The translations under genes and the position numbers were made by a program. DNA of 26,326 bases from J088 sp003695505 [NCBI: Candidatus Dadabacteria bacterium] (GTDB taxonomy: Bacteria; J088), in assembly GCA_003695505.1 (NCBI GenBank), contig RFIY01000040.1:1-26326 (forward strand), in the 5' to 3' direction. Below the pieces are notes generated by a model, which saw only the letters and a program-made list of their open reading frames with translations, had not been told where the DNA came from and ran no database searches. Positions 1 to 8,390 of the stretch are shown here, in pieces (the first letter of the stretch is position 1; each line of letters begins with the position of its first letter).

Positions 1-1
1 C

Positions 2-1339
2 AACAACGGCGGTGATGGTTATGTGGCGGCAAGGTGGCTGCAACACTTTGGCCAGCCCGTCCAGGTGCTGGCACTGGCGCCCACTGAGTCCCTTGCGGGT
101 GACGCAGCCTGGGCCGCGCAGGTGTGGGGCGCAGTCGGCGGCAGGACCGAGCTGATCCCGTCGGACGAGCCGTCTCGGCTGGCTGGTCTGCCGACGGGCG
201 CCGTGCTGGTGGACGCTGTTTTCGGCACTGGATTTCACGGAACCATGCGTGAGCCCGCGGCCTCGATCTTCGAAGCATTGTCCCGACGGATCCCTGATGC
301 GGGGCATCCGGTGGTTGCGGTTGACATTCCCAGTGGCGTCGATGCCGCCAGTGGCGCGGCCACCGGAGAAGTTGTGTCGGCCGATGTGACCGTAACGATG
401 GGATTACACAAGGTGGGGTTGTGGTCCTGGCCCGGCGCCGGCGTGACCGGGACGATCGAATGTGTCGATCTCGGCTATCCGCAATCCGTCGTTGCGACAG
501 AAGCGCCGGTGGCCTTTGGGTTGACGCTGGATGATCTTGGGCTGCTCCGTCGCCCCGCCACGGGCCACAAGGGGACGTTTGGAGATGTCCTGGTGTGTGC
601 CGGGTCCGCGGATATGCCGGGGGCGGCGCAGTTATGTGCCCGCGCGGCCCTGCGTGCCGGCGCGGGGCGCGTGCTTGTCTGCTCGGTAGCGGCGGTCCTC
701 GATGCCCTGCCGCCCGAGATGATTCGTGTACCGGTCGGTGCGGGCTGGGAAGCGCCGTCAAAGGCATTGATCGATCGGATCGCGGCGGCCGACGCCGTCG
801 TGGTTGGTCCAGGCTGGGGGCGTTTTGCGGAAGACCGGAACTGGCTCGCGGCGATTCTGGCGGCGCGCAACGGCGCACCGACGGTGATCGATGCCGACGG
901 GCTGCGTGTACTGGCTGAAATCGACGCGCGGGCGCTCGGCGAGCACGTCGTCCTGACGCCGCATCCCGGCGAAGCTGCTGCGCTGTTGACATGTTCGGTA
1001 GCCGACGTGCAGGCGAACCGCCTGGATGCGGCAGATCGTCTCGTGCAACGTTGGGGCGCGACCATCGTGCTCAAAGGCGCCGGGACGATTATCGCCTCGC
1101 CGGGTCAGTTGCCCCGGATTCTCCGTTTCGCCGATCCGGCATTGGCGGTCCCAGGATCTGGAGACGTGCTGGCCGGGATCATTGCGAGCTGCGCGGCGCA
1201 TAGCCAGATGGCGTTCGCGTCCGCGATTGAAGGGGTGCTCTGGCACGCCTCGGTCGCGCGACTGCTGCCGCCATCCGGTAATCTGGCTGGAATGATCGCC
1301 GATTTGCTGCCCGTGGCTCGCCCCGCGCTGGTGGTCTGA
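2..1339 (+). CDS. nnr: Bifunctional NAD(P)H-hydrate epimerase / ADP-dependent NAD(P)H-hydrate dehydratase (5' partial)
   Basis: This enzyme repairs NADHX and NADPHX, the hydrated damaged forms of NAD(P)H. The N-terminal YjeF domain epimerises the R form and the C-terminal ribokinase-like domain dehydrates the S form using ADP. The window opens inside the epimerase domain: the frame reads NNGGDG from the second base, the family's GNNGGDG loop, so the true start lies upstream and roughly the first 50-70 residues are missing. The GTG at 23 is only the first in-window start-like codon and is not the real start. The C-terminal domain is complete, with the GSGDVLAG substrate-site motif at about 1154-1177 carrying the catalytic Asp. 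The stop overlaps the tsaE start (TGATG), an nnr-tsaE arrangement common in bacteria. Confidence 0.93.
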   Translation, partial: NNGGDGYVAARWLQHFGQPVQVLALAPTESLAGDAAWAAQVWGAVGGRTELIPSDEPSRLAGLPTGAVLVDAVFGTGFHGTMREPAASIFEALSRRIPDAGHPVVAVDIPSGVDAASGAATGEVVSADVTVTMGLHKVGLWSWPGAGVTGTIECVDLGYPQSVVATEAPVAFGLTLDDLGLLRRPATGHKGTFGDVLVCAGSADMPGAAQLCARAALRAGAGRVLVCSVAAVLDALPPEMIRVPVGAGWEAPSKALIDRIAAADAVVVGPGWGRFAEDRNWLAAILAARNGAPTVIDADGLRVLAEIDARALGEHVVLTPHPGEAAALLTCSVADVQANRLDAADRLVQRWGATIVLKGAGTIIASPGQLPRILRFADPALAVPGSGDVLAGIIASCAAHSQMAFASAIEGVLWHASVARLLPPSGNLAGMIADLLPVARPALVV

Positions 1340-1773
1340 TGGGTGCAGAGGAGCATGCGATCTTATGCGGCGACGTCGAGGCAACGGCGGCATGTGCCGC
1401 CGCGTTTGCGCGCCAGCTTGAGCCGGGTCAGATCATTTTTCTGGAAGGCCCCCTTGGTGCTGGCAAGACGACATTTGTCCGAGCCATGGCTCGTGCCCTC
1501 GGCGCCGACGATCGTGATGTCGTCAGCCCGACGTATGCGATGGTTCAGGAAGTCCCGTTGGCGCCTGGTGTGCTCGTGCATCTCGATCTGTACCGGCTTG
1601 AGCATCCCGAAGATGCATTTGCGCTGGGACTCGAAGCGCTTCCGGAAGGCGCGATTGTTGCCATCGAATGGCCGGAACGCGGTGGTTCATCACTCGGGGC
1701 GCCGGACTGGCGCGTACAGATCAGGCCCGTCGGCGAGGCTCGGCAGATTGTGATTGAGCCTGTGTCAGGCTGA
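1339..1773 (+). CDS. tsaE: tRNA threonylcarbamoyladenosine biosynthesis ATPase TsaE
   Basis: TsaE is the ATPase partner of TsaB and TsaD in making t6A at position 37 of ANN-decoding tRNAs; it acts in the cytoplasm. The 144-residue protein has the family's usual length. It shows a Walker A loop, GPLGAGKT, at residues 37-44, followed by the family signatures SPTY, HLDLYRL and EWPER. The ATG shares one base with the nnr stop, so translation is probably coupled. The gene converges on lysC and the two coding sequences overlap by nine bases at their 3' ends, leaving no room for a separate terminator. Confidence 0.93.
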   Translation: MGAEEHAILCGDVEATAACAAAFARQLEPGQIIFLEGPLGAGKTTFVRAMARALGADDRDVVSPTYAMVQEVPLAPGVLVHLDLYRLEHPEDAFALGLEALPEGAIVAIEWPERGGSSLGAPDWRVQIRPVGEARQIVIEPVSG

Positions 1774-2247
1774 CGCGTCGAGTCCGAATGCGCTGTGCAG
1801 CTCGCGCGCGGCAAGCTCGACATATTTGCGCTCGATGACGACGGAGATCTTGATTTCCGAGGTCGAGATCATCTGGATGTTGATGCCGACGGCGGCAAGC
1901 GTCTGGAACATTTTCGCGGCAACTCCGGCGTGACTGCGCATGCCGACACCGACGACGCTGAGCTTGGCGACTTCACGATCGGTTTCGATGTGTTCCCAGC
2001 CGACGTCGGACTGGATCGAGCGGAGGGCATCCAGTGCCGCATCGAGATCGGTCTCGGCCACGGTAAAGGTCATGTCCGTCGTTCCGTCGATCGAAATGTT
2101 CTGAATGATCATATCGACGTTGATGTTCTGATCGGCCAACGTCGAAAAAATCGACGACGCAATCCCCGGCTGGTCGGGTACGTCGATCAGGGAGATTTTC
2201 GCCTCTCGGTTGTTATAGGCGATGCCGCTGACAAGAATGTCTTCCAT
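1765..2247 (-). other. Possible in-frame internal start giving an ACT-only LysC beta subunit
   Basis: Codon 247 of lysC is an ATG opening MEDILVSGIAYNN, just before the first ACT domain. A GAGG sequence (minus strand, 2259-2256) lies eight bases upstream of it. A product from here would be about 160 residues and hold both ACT domains only. Bacillus and Corynebacterium lysC genes are known to make such an in-frame regulatory beta subunit from an equivalent position. The sequence shows the site; its use is inferred. Confidence 0.4.
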
Positions 2248-2985
2248 TTCCGGTACCTCGCGTGTGACCCAGGTTCCCTCGGACGTGTCGAAGCTGCTGC
2301 GTACATGCAACGGCACATCGACCTTCATGGCCAGCTCCACACTTCGGGTCTGCAAGACCTTTGCACCGAGGCTGGCCAGTTCGAGCATTTCTTCGTAGCT
2401 GATCCGTTCGATCTTGCGGGCGGAAGGTACGACGTTCGGGTCACATGTGTAGACGCCGTCGACGTCGGTGTAGATTTCACAGACATCGGCGTTCAGCGCG
2501 TGCGCGATGGCGACAGCGGTCAGATCCGACCCCCCGCGTCCGAGCGTCGTCGTATTTGCCTCGGCGTCAATGCCCTGGAAACCTGCCACGACGGGAACCT
2601 CGCCCCGCTCCAGCGCGGCACGCAGGGGTTGTGGGTCGATGTCCACGATGCGGGCTTTCGTATGCGCCCGATCCGTACGGATCGCCGCCTGCAGTCCAGT
2701 AAAGCTGCGTCCGGCGACGCCGCGGTCATTCAGCGCCATCGCGACCAGTGCGATCGAGGCCTGCTCGCCGGTCGCGACCAGTACGTCGTACTCTCGTGGC
2801 AACGGGCGCGCGCTGACCTCGTGGGCGAGCGCAATCAGCCGATTGGTCTCGCCCGACATCGCGGAACAGACCGCTACGACCCGATCTCCCGCGCGCACAG
2901 CAGCCGCAATGCGGTCAGCGACGGCCTGTATACGGTCGACACTGCCGACGGACGTGCCGCCGAACTTCATCACACGAAGGGACAT
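1765..2985 (-). CDS. lysC: Aspartate kinase (monofunctional, tandem ACT domains)
   Basis: It phosphorylates aspartate, the first step to lysine, methionine, threonine and diaminopimelate. The 406-residue length is typical of monofunctional bacterial enzymes. The N-terminal amino-acid-kinase domain opens with KFGGTSV at residues 7-13. Two ACT domains follow, the first starting near residue 255 (DVPDQPG) and the second near 335 (GVGMRSHAGVAA), the layout expected for feedback inhibition by pathway amino acids. The ATG sits four bases after the nadA stop with no clear Shine-Dalgarno of its own, suggesting coupling to nadA. An internal ATG at codon 247 with its own ribosome-binding site is listed separately. 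Confidence 0.96.
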   Translation of the reverse strand: MSLRVMKFGGTSVGSVDRIQAVADRIAAAVRAGDRVVAVCSAMSGETNRLIALAHEVSARPLPREYDVLVATGEQASIALVAMALNDRGVAGRSFTGLQAAIRTDRAHTKARIVDIDPQPLRAALERGEVPVVAGFQGIDAEANTTTLGRGGSDLTAVAIAHALNADVCEIYTDVDGVYTCDPNVVPSARKIERISYEEMLELASLGAKVLQTRSVELAMKVDVPLHVRSSFDTSEGTWVTREVPEMEDILVSGIAYNNREAKISLIDVPDQPGIASSIFSTLADQNINVDMIIQNISIDGTTDMTFTVAETDLDAALDALRSIQSDVGWEHIETDREVAKLSVVGVGMRSHAGVAAKMFQTLAAVGINIQMISTSEIKISVVIERKYVELAARELHSAFGLDASA

Positions 2986-2989
2986 TCTG

Positions 2990-3979
2990 CTAGCCGATCG
3001 CGATCATACGTTCGATGGCGAGTCGTGCCCGTTCGGCAATCTCGTCAGGTACGATGACGCGGTGTTGATCCTGTTCCAGGGATGCCAGCAGCTTTTCGGT
3101 GGTGATCATCTTCATGTATTCACAGACGGCATCGGTGCTGACGGGTACGAACTTCTTGTCCGGGGCCCGGGTTTCGAGCTGGTGCAGGATGCCGACCTCG
3201 GTTGCCACAAGAAAAGTGTCGTGCGGACTCTTCTCGGCATAGTTGATCATGCCGGAGGTGGACAGGATGTGCGTTTCGGCCTTCAACTGGCCGGTACTCG
3301 ACAGGTAGAGGCAGTTCGAGGAGCAACCACATTCCGGGTGTACGAGCAGATCGGCACCCGGGTGCGCCTCGATGGCCGCGGCGATCGTTTCCGGGCGAAT
3401 CGCGGCGTGGACGTGGCACTCACCGGCCCAGATATGCATATTCTCGCGGCCTGTGACATTCTTGACCCAGGAGCCGAGAAACATATCCGGCAGGAACAGG
3501 ATTTCGGTGTCCGGATCGATCGACTCGACGACCGCGACGGCGTTCGACGAGGTGCAGCAGTAATCGAGCTCGGCCTTGGTTTCAGCCGTGGTATTGACAT
3601 AGCCGACCGCAACCGCGCCTGGGTGTTCCGCCTTCCAGCGCCGCACATCCTCGGCGGTAATCGTCTGAACGAGTGAACAGCCTGCGTCGGGATCCGGGAT
3701 CAGCACCTTACGGTCGGGATTCAGGATGGCGGCCGTCTCGGCCATGAAGTAGACGCCGCAAAAGACGATGCGCTCGGCATCGAACTCCTGGGCCTTGCGC
3801 GCGAGCCCCAATGAGTCGCCGACATAATCGGCAACATCCTGAATCGCGGGGATCTGATAATTGTGCGCCAGAATCACGGCATTACGCTCCTCTTTGAGCG
3901 CAAGGATACGCTCCATCATACGGCGTTCCTGGTCGGTGATTCGGCGCCAGATCGGCGCGTCGGCTGGTGTCGCGGTCAT
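2990..3979 (-). CDS. nadA: Quinolinate synthase NadA
   Basis: NadA condenses iminoaspartate with dihydroxyacetone phosphate to quinolinate in de novo NAD synthesis, using a [4Fe-4S] cluster. All three expected ligands are visible: Cys74 (VFCGVYFMAE), Cys217 (HPECGC) and Cys286 (DAVCEYMK). The open frame extends 17 codons further upstream, but I chose the ATG at 3979 because AGGGACAGG sits just before it, the protein is then a normal 329 residues, and the extra codons coincide with a perfect hairpin that looks like leader RNA. The gene lies four bases upstream of lysC. nadB and nadC are not in the window. Confidence 0.95.
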   Translation of the reverse strand: MTATPADAPIWRRITDQERRMMERILALKEERNAVILAHNYQIPAIQDVADYVGDSLGLARKAQEFDAERIVFCGVYFMAETAAILNPDRKVLIPDPDAGCSLVQTITAEDVRRWKAEHPGAVAVGYVNTTAETKAELDYCCTSSNAVAVVESIDPDTEILFLPDMFLGSWVKNVTGRENMHIWAGECHVHAAIRPETIAAAIEAHPGADLLVHPECGCSSNCLYLSSTGQLKAETHILSTSGMINYAEKSPHDTFLVATEVGILHQLETRAPDKKFVPVSTDAVCEYMKMITTEKLLASLEQDQHRVIVPDEIAERARLAIERMIAIG

Positions 3980-3999
3980 CGGTCCTGTCCCTGAATCTG

Positions 4000-4021
4000 G
4001 CTTGCGGCGCAACCCGCAAGC
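4000..4021 (-). promoter_or_regulatory. Hairpin in the nadA leader
   Basis: A perfect 8-bp inverted repeat (GCTTGCGG / CCGCAAGC) with a 6-base loop lies about 20 bases upstream of the chosen nadA start. It could be an operator half-site pair or an mRNA structure close to the ribosome-binding site. I do not recognise it as a known NadR, NiaR or NrtR site. A companion promoter on this strand is not obvious. Confidence 0.35.
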
Positions 4022-4073
4022 GGAGTCCATTCACCTGGCGTGCCTTCATGATACATCAACGCAATGTGTCATT

Positions 4074-4102
4074 TTGCGAGACGGTACCTGCCTCGCTACA
4101 AT
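4074..4102 (+). promoter_or_regulatory. Sigma-70-type promoter of the acyl-CoA carboxylase operon
   Basis: TTGCGA and TACAAT are separated by 17 bases, matching consensus at four and five of six positions. Transcription would start near 4109, giving a leader of about 130 bases before the ATG at 4237. It lies in the divergent gap between nadA and the carboxylase genes, where a promoter is required. No operator was recognised. Confidence 0.5.
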
Positions 4103-4236
4103 GATTCGGACCGATCAGTCCGCTTTGTGGGAGCCGACATACGGCGCCGCGCGCCGGGCGGCACCGATCAGATCTCAAAACGACCGCAGTTTCCGTACTT
4201 TCGGCCAACGATGCCGTACAAGGATGGTTTGACATC

Positions 4237-5778
4237 ATGAGTAACGAAGAAAAACTGGCGCTGCTCGACGCCCGTGAACGCGAGGCCGAACTGGGCGGCG
4301 GCCCCGAGCGTATAGAACGTCAACACGCAGCAGGCAAGCTGACTGCGCGTGAACGCATCGACCTGCTGCTCGATCCGGGTACGTTCGTCGAGACCGACCG
4401 ATTTGTTCTCGACCAGCATGAGACCGGCCAGAAGAAGTTTTATGGCGATGGCGTCGTCACTGGATATGGACGCGTCGATGGACGACTCGTCTATGTGTTC
4501 AGCCAGGACTTCACGGTATACGGCGGCAGCCTCAGCCAGGCGTTCGCAAAGAAAGTCTGCAAAATCATGGATCTGGCGGCCCGCAACGGCGCGCCGGTCA
4601 TCGGACTCAATGACTCCGGTGGCGCACGGATTCAGGAGGGGGTCGAAAGCCTCGCGGGGTATGCGGACATCTTCTTGCGGAACGTGATGTCATCGGGCGT
4701 CGTGCCGCAAATCAGTGCAATCCTCGGACCCTGCGCCGGCGGTGCGGTCTACAGCCCGGCGCTGACGGACTTCATTTTCATGGTCAAGGACACGTCCTAT
4801 ATGTTCATCACCGGCCCCGACGTGATCAAGACCGTGACGCACGAAGAGGTCACCAAGGAGGAGCTCGGCGGGGCGATGACGCATGCCAGCAAGAGTGGCG
4901 TAGCGCATTTTGCCGCAGAGGACGAAGAGCACTGCATCGCGATGATCCGTGAGTTGCTCGGCTACATCCCGCAGAACAATCTGGAAGACCCGCCTGTCCG
5001 GCCGACGGAAGACCCCGAAGATCGCTGCGAGGAGTCGCTGAAGACGCTGGTGCCAGACAATCCCAACAAACCATACGAGATGAAGGAGCTGATCCGGCTC
5101 GTCGTCGATGACGGGAATTTCCTGGAGGTCCACGAGGCGTATGCGACGAACATCATCGTCGGATTTGCGCGACTTGGTGGCCAGAGCGTCGGCATCGTCG
5201 CCAACAACCCGGCGTCGCTGGCGGGCACGCTCGATATCGATTCGAGCATCAAGGCGGCCCGCTTCGTGCGCTTCTGCGATTGCTTCAATATCCCGCTGGT
5301 CACGTTCGTGGACGTGCCAGGTTTTCTGCCCGGAACCGATCAGGAATGGCGCGGGATTATCAATCACGGCGCAAAACTGTTGTACGCCTTCTGCGAAGCG
5401 ACGGTTCCGAAGGTCACGGTGATTACGCGCAAGGCCTATGGCGGCGCGTACGACGTGATGAGTTCCAAGCACATCCGCGGCGACATCAACGTGGCGTTCC
5501 CGACGGCCGAAATCGCGGTGATGGGACCGGATGGCGCCGTGAACATCATCTATCGCAAGGAACTGGCCGAGGCTGCCGACCCCGTTGCCCGCAAGGCCGA
5601 ACTGGTCGAGGAATACCGTGACAAGTTCGCGAATCCCTACAAGGCCGCAGAGCTTGGCTATATCGACGCGATCATTCATCCCGAGCAGACCCGTCCGTTC
5701 CTGATTCAGGCACTGCGGACGCTGGAGAACAAGCGCGACCAGAATCCGCCGAAGAAACACGGCAACATTCCGCTGTAG
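4237..5778 (+). CDS. pccB: Acyl-CoA (probably propionyl-CoA) carboxylase, carboxyltransferase beta chain
   Basis: This subunit transfers the carboxyl group from biotin to an acyl-CoA; with propionyl-CoA it gives methylmalonyl-CoA. The 513-residue length and the two crotonase-like halves fit the PccB/AccD5 family rather than the shorter AccD of the AccA-AccD type. Oxyanion-loop motifs are visible: [12 protein letters not shown] in the first half, and [10 protein letters not shown] and [13 protein letters not shown] in the second. Asp406 in GGAYDVM occupies the position where actinobacterial enzymes carry Asp for propionyl-CoA and Ile for acetyl-CoA preference, so propionyl-CoA is the best guess. 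It is first in a three-gene operon, nine bases before the biotin carboxylase gene. Confidence 0.9.
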   Translation: MSNEEKLALLDAREREAELGGGPERIERQHAAGKLTARERIDLLLDPGTFVETDRFVLDQHETGQKKFYGDGVVTGYGRVDGRLVYVFSQDFTVYGGSLSQAFAKKVCKIMDLAARNGAPVIGLNDSGGARIQEGVESLAGYADIFLRNVMSSGVVPQISAILGPCAGGAVYSPALTDFIFMVKDTSYMFITGPDVIKTVTHEEVTKEELGGAMTHASKSGVAHFAAEDEEHCIAMIRELLGYIPQNNLEDPPVRPTEDPEDRCEESLKTLVPDNPNKPYEMKELIRLVVDDGNFLEVHEAYATNIIVGFARLGGQSVGIVANNPASLAGTLDIDSSIKAARFVRFCDCFNIPLVTFVDVPGFLPGTDQEWRGIINHGAKLLYAFCEATVPKVTVITRKAYGGAYDVMSSKHIRGDINVAFPTAEIAVMGPDGAVNIIYRKELAEAADPVARKAELVEEYRDKFANPYKAAELGYIDAIIHPEQTRPFLIQALRTLENKRDQNPPKKHGNIPL

Positions 5779-5787
5779 GTATTCGTT

Positions 5788-7299
5788 ATGTTCAAGAAAG
5801 TCCTGATTGCCAATCGCGGCGAAATCGCCGTCCGCGTCATTCGCTCGCTGCGTGAGCTGGGGATTGCGTCCGTTGCAGTCTATTCCGACGCCGATGCCGA
5901 TGCCCTGCACGTCCGAATGGCGGACGAGGCGTACCATATTGGCCCTGCGCCCAGCAACGAAAGTTATCTTGTCTGGGAAAAGATCCTCGATGTGGCACGG
6001 CAGACCGGCGCGGAGGCTATTCATCCCGGCTATGGGTTTCTCAGCGAAAACGCCCAGTTTTCACGCGCGGTACGCGATGCGGGACTGGCGTTCATTGGTC
6101 CGCCCGAAGAGGCGATCACGACGATGGGTGACAAGGTCGCCGCGCGTGCGAAGATGATCGCCGCCGGTGTTCCGGTCGTGCCGGGCACCGAGGAGCCGGT
6201 CAGTGATGCGGCCGAAGCCGAGGAGCAGGCGCAGCGGATCGGCTTCCCGCTGATGCTCAAGGCTGCAGCCGGCGGCGGGGGCAAGGGGATGCGTCGCGTC
6301 GATGATCCGGCCGCCTTCCGCAAGGCGTTCGAGGGCGCGCAGCGCGAGGCGCAGAACGCATTTGGTGACGGCCGCATCTATCTGGAGCGGTTCGTATCGA
6401 ATCCGCGTCACATCGAGGTGCAGGTGTTCGCGGACCGACATGGCAACGTGCGCCACATTTTCGAACGCGAATGCAGCATTCAGCGTCGCCACCAGAAGGT
6501 GATCGAGGAAAGCCCCAGCCCGTTCATTTCACAGGAAACACGCGAAAAGATCTGCGAAGCGGCCGTGCTGGCGACCCGCGCGGTCGACTACGAAGGCGCC
6601 GGAACGATCGAATTTCTTTGTGACGCCGAGCAGAACTTCTACTTCCTCGAAATGAATACGCGACTTCAGGTCGAGCATCCCGTCACCGAAATGGTCACCG
6701 GACTCGATCTGGTGCGGCTGCAGGTGCTCGTTGCCGCCGGTGAGCCGATTCCATTCGAACAGGATCAGATCCACCAGAACGGCTGGGCGATCGAGGCGCG
6801 GATTTACGCGGAAGATCCCGAAAAGAACTTTATGCCGAGTCCCGGCAAGATCGAAGTCCTGACCACGCCGAGTGGCCCGGGGGTACGGGATGACAGCGGC
6901 GTCTACCAGGGGTACACGATCCCGATGACGTATGACCCGATGATCTCGAAGCTCGTCTGCTGGGGGCCCGATCGGGAGGCGGCGATCGAGCGCATGGAGC
7001 GCGCGTTGATGGAATACCGCGTGCTCGGCGTCAAAACCAATATTCGCTTTCATCAGGCACTGCTGAAGCACCCGGATTTTCGTTCGGGGAACTTCGATAC
7101 AGGGTTTCTCGAGCGCGTCGATGTGATGGCCGGGGTAGAGGCAGATCCAGAAGAGGTTCGCATTGCCGAAATTGCGGCAGCGTTGATTACGCATGCCCGG
7201 CGGGAGCAGGCCGCGCCGGCGGCGGCCGGCCAGCCCCATGAGGCATCGGAATGGAAGCGTGCGGCCCGACGTATGGGATTGCGTGGAGGTGGCTTGTGA
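5788..7299 (+). CDS. accC: Biotin carboxylase subunit of the acyl-CoA carboxylase
   Basis: It uses ATP and bicarbonate to carboxylate the biotin of the carrier protein encoded next. The ATP-grasp glycine loop GGGGKGMR lies near residue 165. The catalytic segment EMNTRLQVEHPVTE places Glu288, Asn290 and Arg292 at the same numbers as the E. coli AccC active-site residues. At 503 residues it is about 50 longer than E. coli AccC; the extra C-terminus ends in a basic SEWKRAARR-type tail. Its stop overlaps the next start (GTGA). Together with that 171-residue protein the length (674) equals a typical one-piece bacterial PccA, so this is probably the N-terminal part of a naturally split PccA. Confidence 0.93.
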   Translation: MFKKVLIANRGEIAVRVIRSLRELGIASVAVYSDADADALHVRMADEAYHIGPAPSNESYLVWEKILDVARQTGAEAIHPGYGFLSENAQFSRAVRDAGLAFIGPPEEAITTMGDKVAARAKMIAAGVPVVPGTEEPVSDAAEAEEQAQRIGFPLMLKAAAGGGGKGMRRVDDPAAFRKAFEGAQREAQNAFGDGRIYLERFVSNPRHIEVQVFADRHGNVRHIFERECSIQRRHQKVIEESPSPFISQETREKICEAAVLATRAVDYEGAGTIEFLCDAEQNFYFLEMNTRLQVEHPVTEMVTGLDLVRLQVLVAAGEPIPFEQDQIHQNGWAIEARIYAEDPEKNFMPSPGKIEVLTTPSGPGVRDDSGVYQGYTIPMTYDPMISKLVCWGPDREAAIERMERALMEYRVLGVKTNIRFHQALLKHPDFRSGNFDTGFLERVDVMAGVEADPEEVRIAEIAAALITHARREQAAPAAAGQPHEASEWKRAARRMGLRGGGL

Positions 7300-7811
7300 A
7301 GCGGCAGTATCGCGTTTATCGAGGCAAGGAATCGGTTGATGTCGGCGTCGACGGTGGACCGCAGACGTGGGACTTCACGCTCGACGATCAGTCCGGCACC
7401 GTTCGCCTGTCATTCGTAGAGCCTCAGATTGCCCTGCTGCAATTCGAGGACGGCCGTGTCGTCGAAGTGCCCTATGCACTGCGCAAAGGCAAGATGTTGC
7501 TCAACGTCGCGGGGCATAGCTACGAATTCGAAGTCCTCGATCGCTTGCAGGCGCTGTTGCGTGAGCATCGGGGTGGCACTGCCGGTGGAGATGGCGCACT
7601 GACCGTTGCCATGCCGGGCCGCGTGATCAAGATCGTCGTTGCCGAAGGCGACGTTGTCGCGGCGGGCGATGGCGTCGTCATCGTTGAAGCCATGAAGATG
7701 GAAAACGAACTCAAGGCTCCAGTATCCGGTACGATCGAGCGTATTGCCGTTGCCGTTGGCGATACGGTCGAAGCGGGTGACCTGCTGTTGCAGATCGACC
7801 CCGAGGATTGA
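7296..7811 (+). CDS. Biotin carboxyl carrier subunit with N-terminal interaction domain
   Basis: A 171-residue protein whose last 75 residues form a biotinyl domain with the EAMKMENE motif; Lys134 is the predicted biotinylated residue. I chose the GTG at 7296, which overlaps the accC stop and has GGAGG eight bases upstream, over an upstream in-frame start at 7251. The first 95 residues are not the Pro/Ala linker of AccB. They look like a small beta-rich domain and plausibly correspond to the BT domain that joins carboxylase and carrier in one-piece PccA. The protein should bridge the accC and pccB products. Confidence 0.88.
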   Translation: MKRQYRVYRGKESVDVGVDGGPQTWDFTLDDQSGTVRLSFVEPQIALLQFEDGRVVEVPYALRKGKMLLNVAGHSYEFEVLDRLQALLREHRGGTAGGDGALTVAMPGRVIKIVVAEGDVVAAGDGVVIVEAMKMENELKAPVSGTIERIAVAVGDTVEAGDLLLQIDPED

Positions 7812-7865
7812 GATACTGAGCGGTACGGTCTGGACTTGTCCAGCCGGCAGGTCGGAGGGGGAACC

Positions 7866-8390
7866 TTGCCGCGACTTCTGTTACTGCTTTTGTTGGCCTT
7901 GACCAGCGCGTGTGCGTCGCTGCCGGAGGTCAAACCATCTGCGCCGCGCATGCTGCGCGGCTACGAATACATTCCGGACAATACGGGGCGCTATCAGTGT
8001 CCATATACCCACGATGGCGTGCTCGCAGAATGGGTCGACAAGGCCGTCAGCGCCCGGGCGGGCGCGCAGATCGGCAAGGCCGTCCTTGGCGCGACCGGTG
8101 GCATCGTCGGGCAGGTCAAAGGCGATAGCGTCACCGGTCTGATCGGACGCACCCTTGGGCAACTCATCGGAAACGCCGCGGGGCGCGCCGCGACGCTCAA
8201 ACGCATCGGTGGCTGGGAGACCGTGCGGGAAACCTCGGACATCTCTTTTATGTCCATAGAGTCCATGGCACGTTTTCTGGCACGATTTTACAAGCACCAT
8301 CCACACTTCGACCTCGCGGTCGATCTGACTGGCGAGATTTATCCTGAGTTTGTCCCTTGGGGTGAACGCATCCGGCAAGGAGATCTGTAA
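7866..8390 (+). CDS. Small lipoprotein of unknown function, first gene of the lipoprotein operon
   Basis: I do not recognise the family. The start is a TTG at 7866, chosen because GGAGG lies seven bases before it and translation from there gives a short basic N-terminus, a Leu-rich core and a lipobox ending at Cys16 (LTSAC, slightly atypical with Thr at -3). An upstream in-frame TTG at 7836 would bury the signal. The mature protein has a Gly/Ala-rich stretch at about residues 60-100 (GKAVLGATGG, GRTLGQLIGN) resembling a glycine-zipper, then a soluble C-terminus. The stop overlaps the lpoB-like start (TAATG), so it is co-translated with a penicillin-binding-protein activator and probably acts in the envelope. 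Confidence 0.7.
   Translation: MPRLLLLLLLALTSACASLPEVKPSAPRMLRGYEYIPDNTGRYQCPYTHDGVLAEWVDKAVSARAGAQIGKAVLGATGGIVGQVKGDSVTGLIGRTLGQLIGNAAGRAATLKRIGGWETVRETSDISFMSIESMARFLARFYKHHPHFDLAVDLTGEIYPEFVPWGERIRQGDL

Noticed and set aside
23-1339. GTG at 23 as the start of nnr
   Set aside because: The conserved NNGGDG motif is encoded upstream of it, so the gene continues past the window edge.
1795-3057. 420-residue open frame on the plus strand opposite lysC
   Set aside because: Mirror of lysC third-position GC bias; no domain sense, and lysC is unmistakable on the other strand.
4690-6024. 444-residue open frame on the minus strand across pccB and accC
   Set aside because: Antisense shadow of two clearly conserved genes; composition is low in normal protein patterns.
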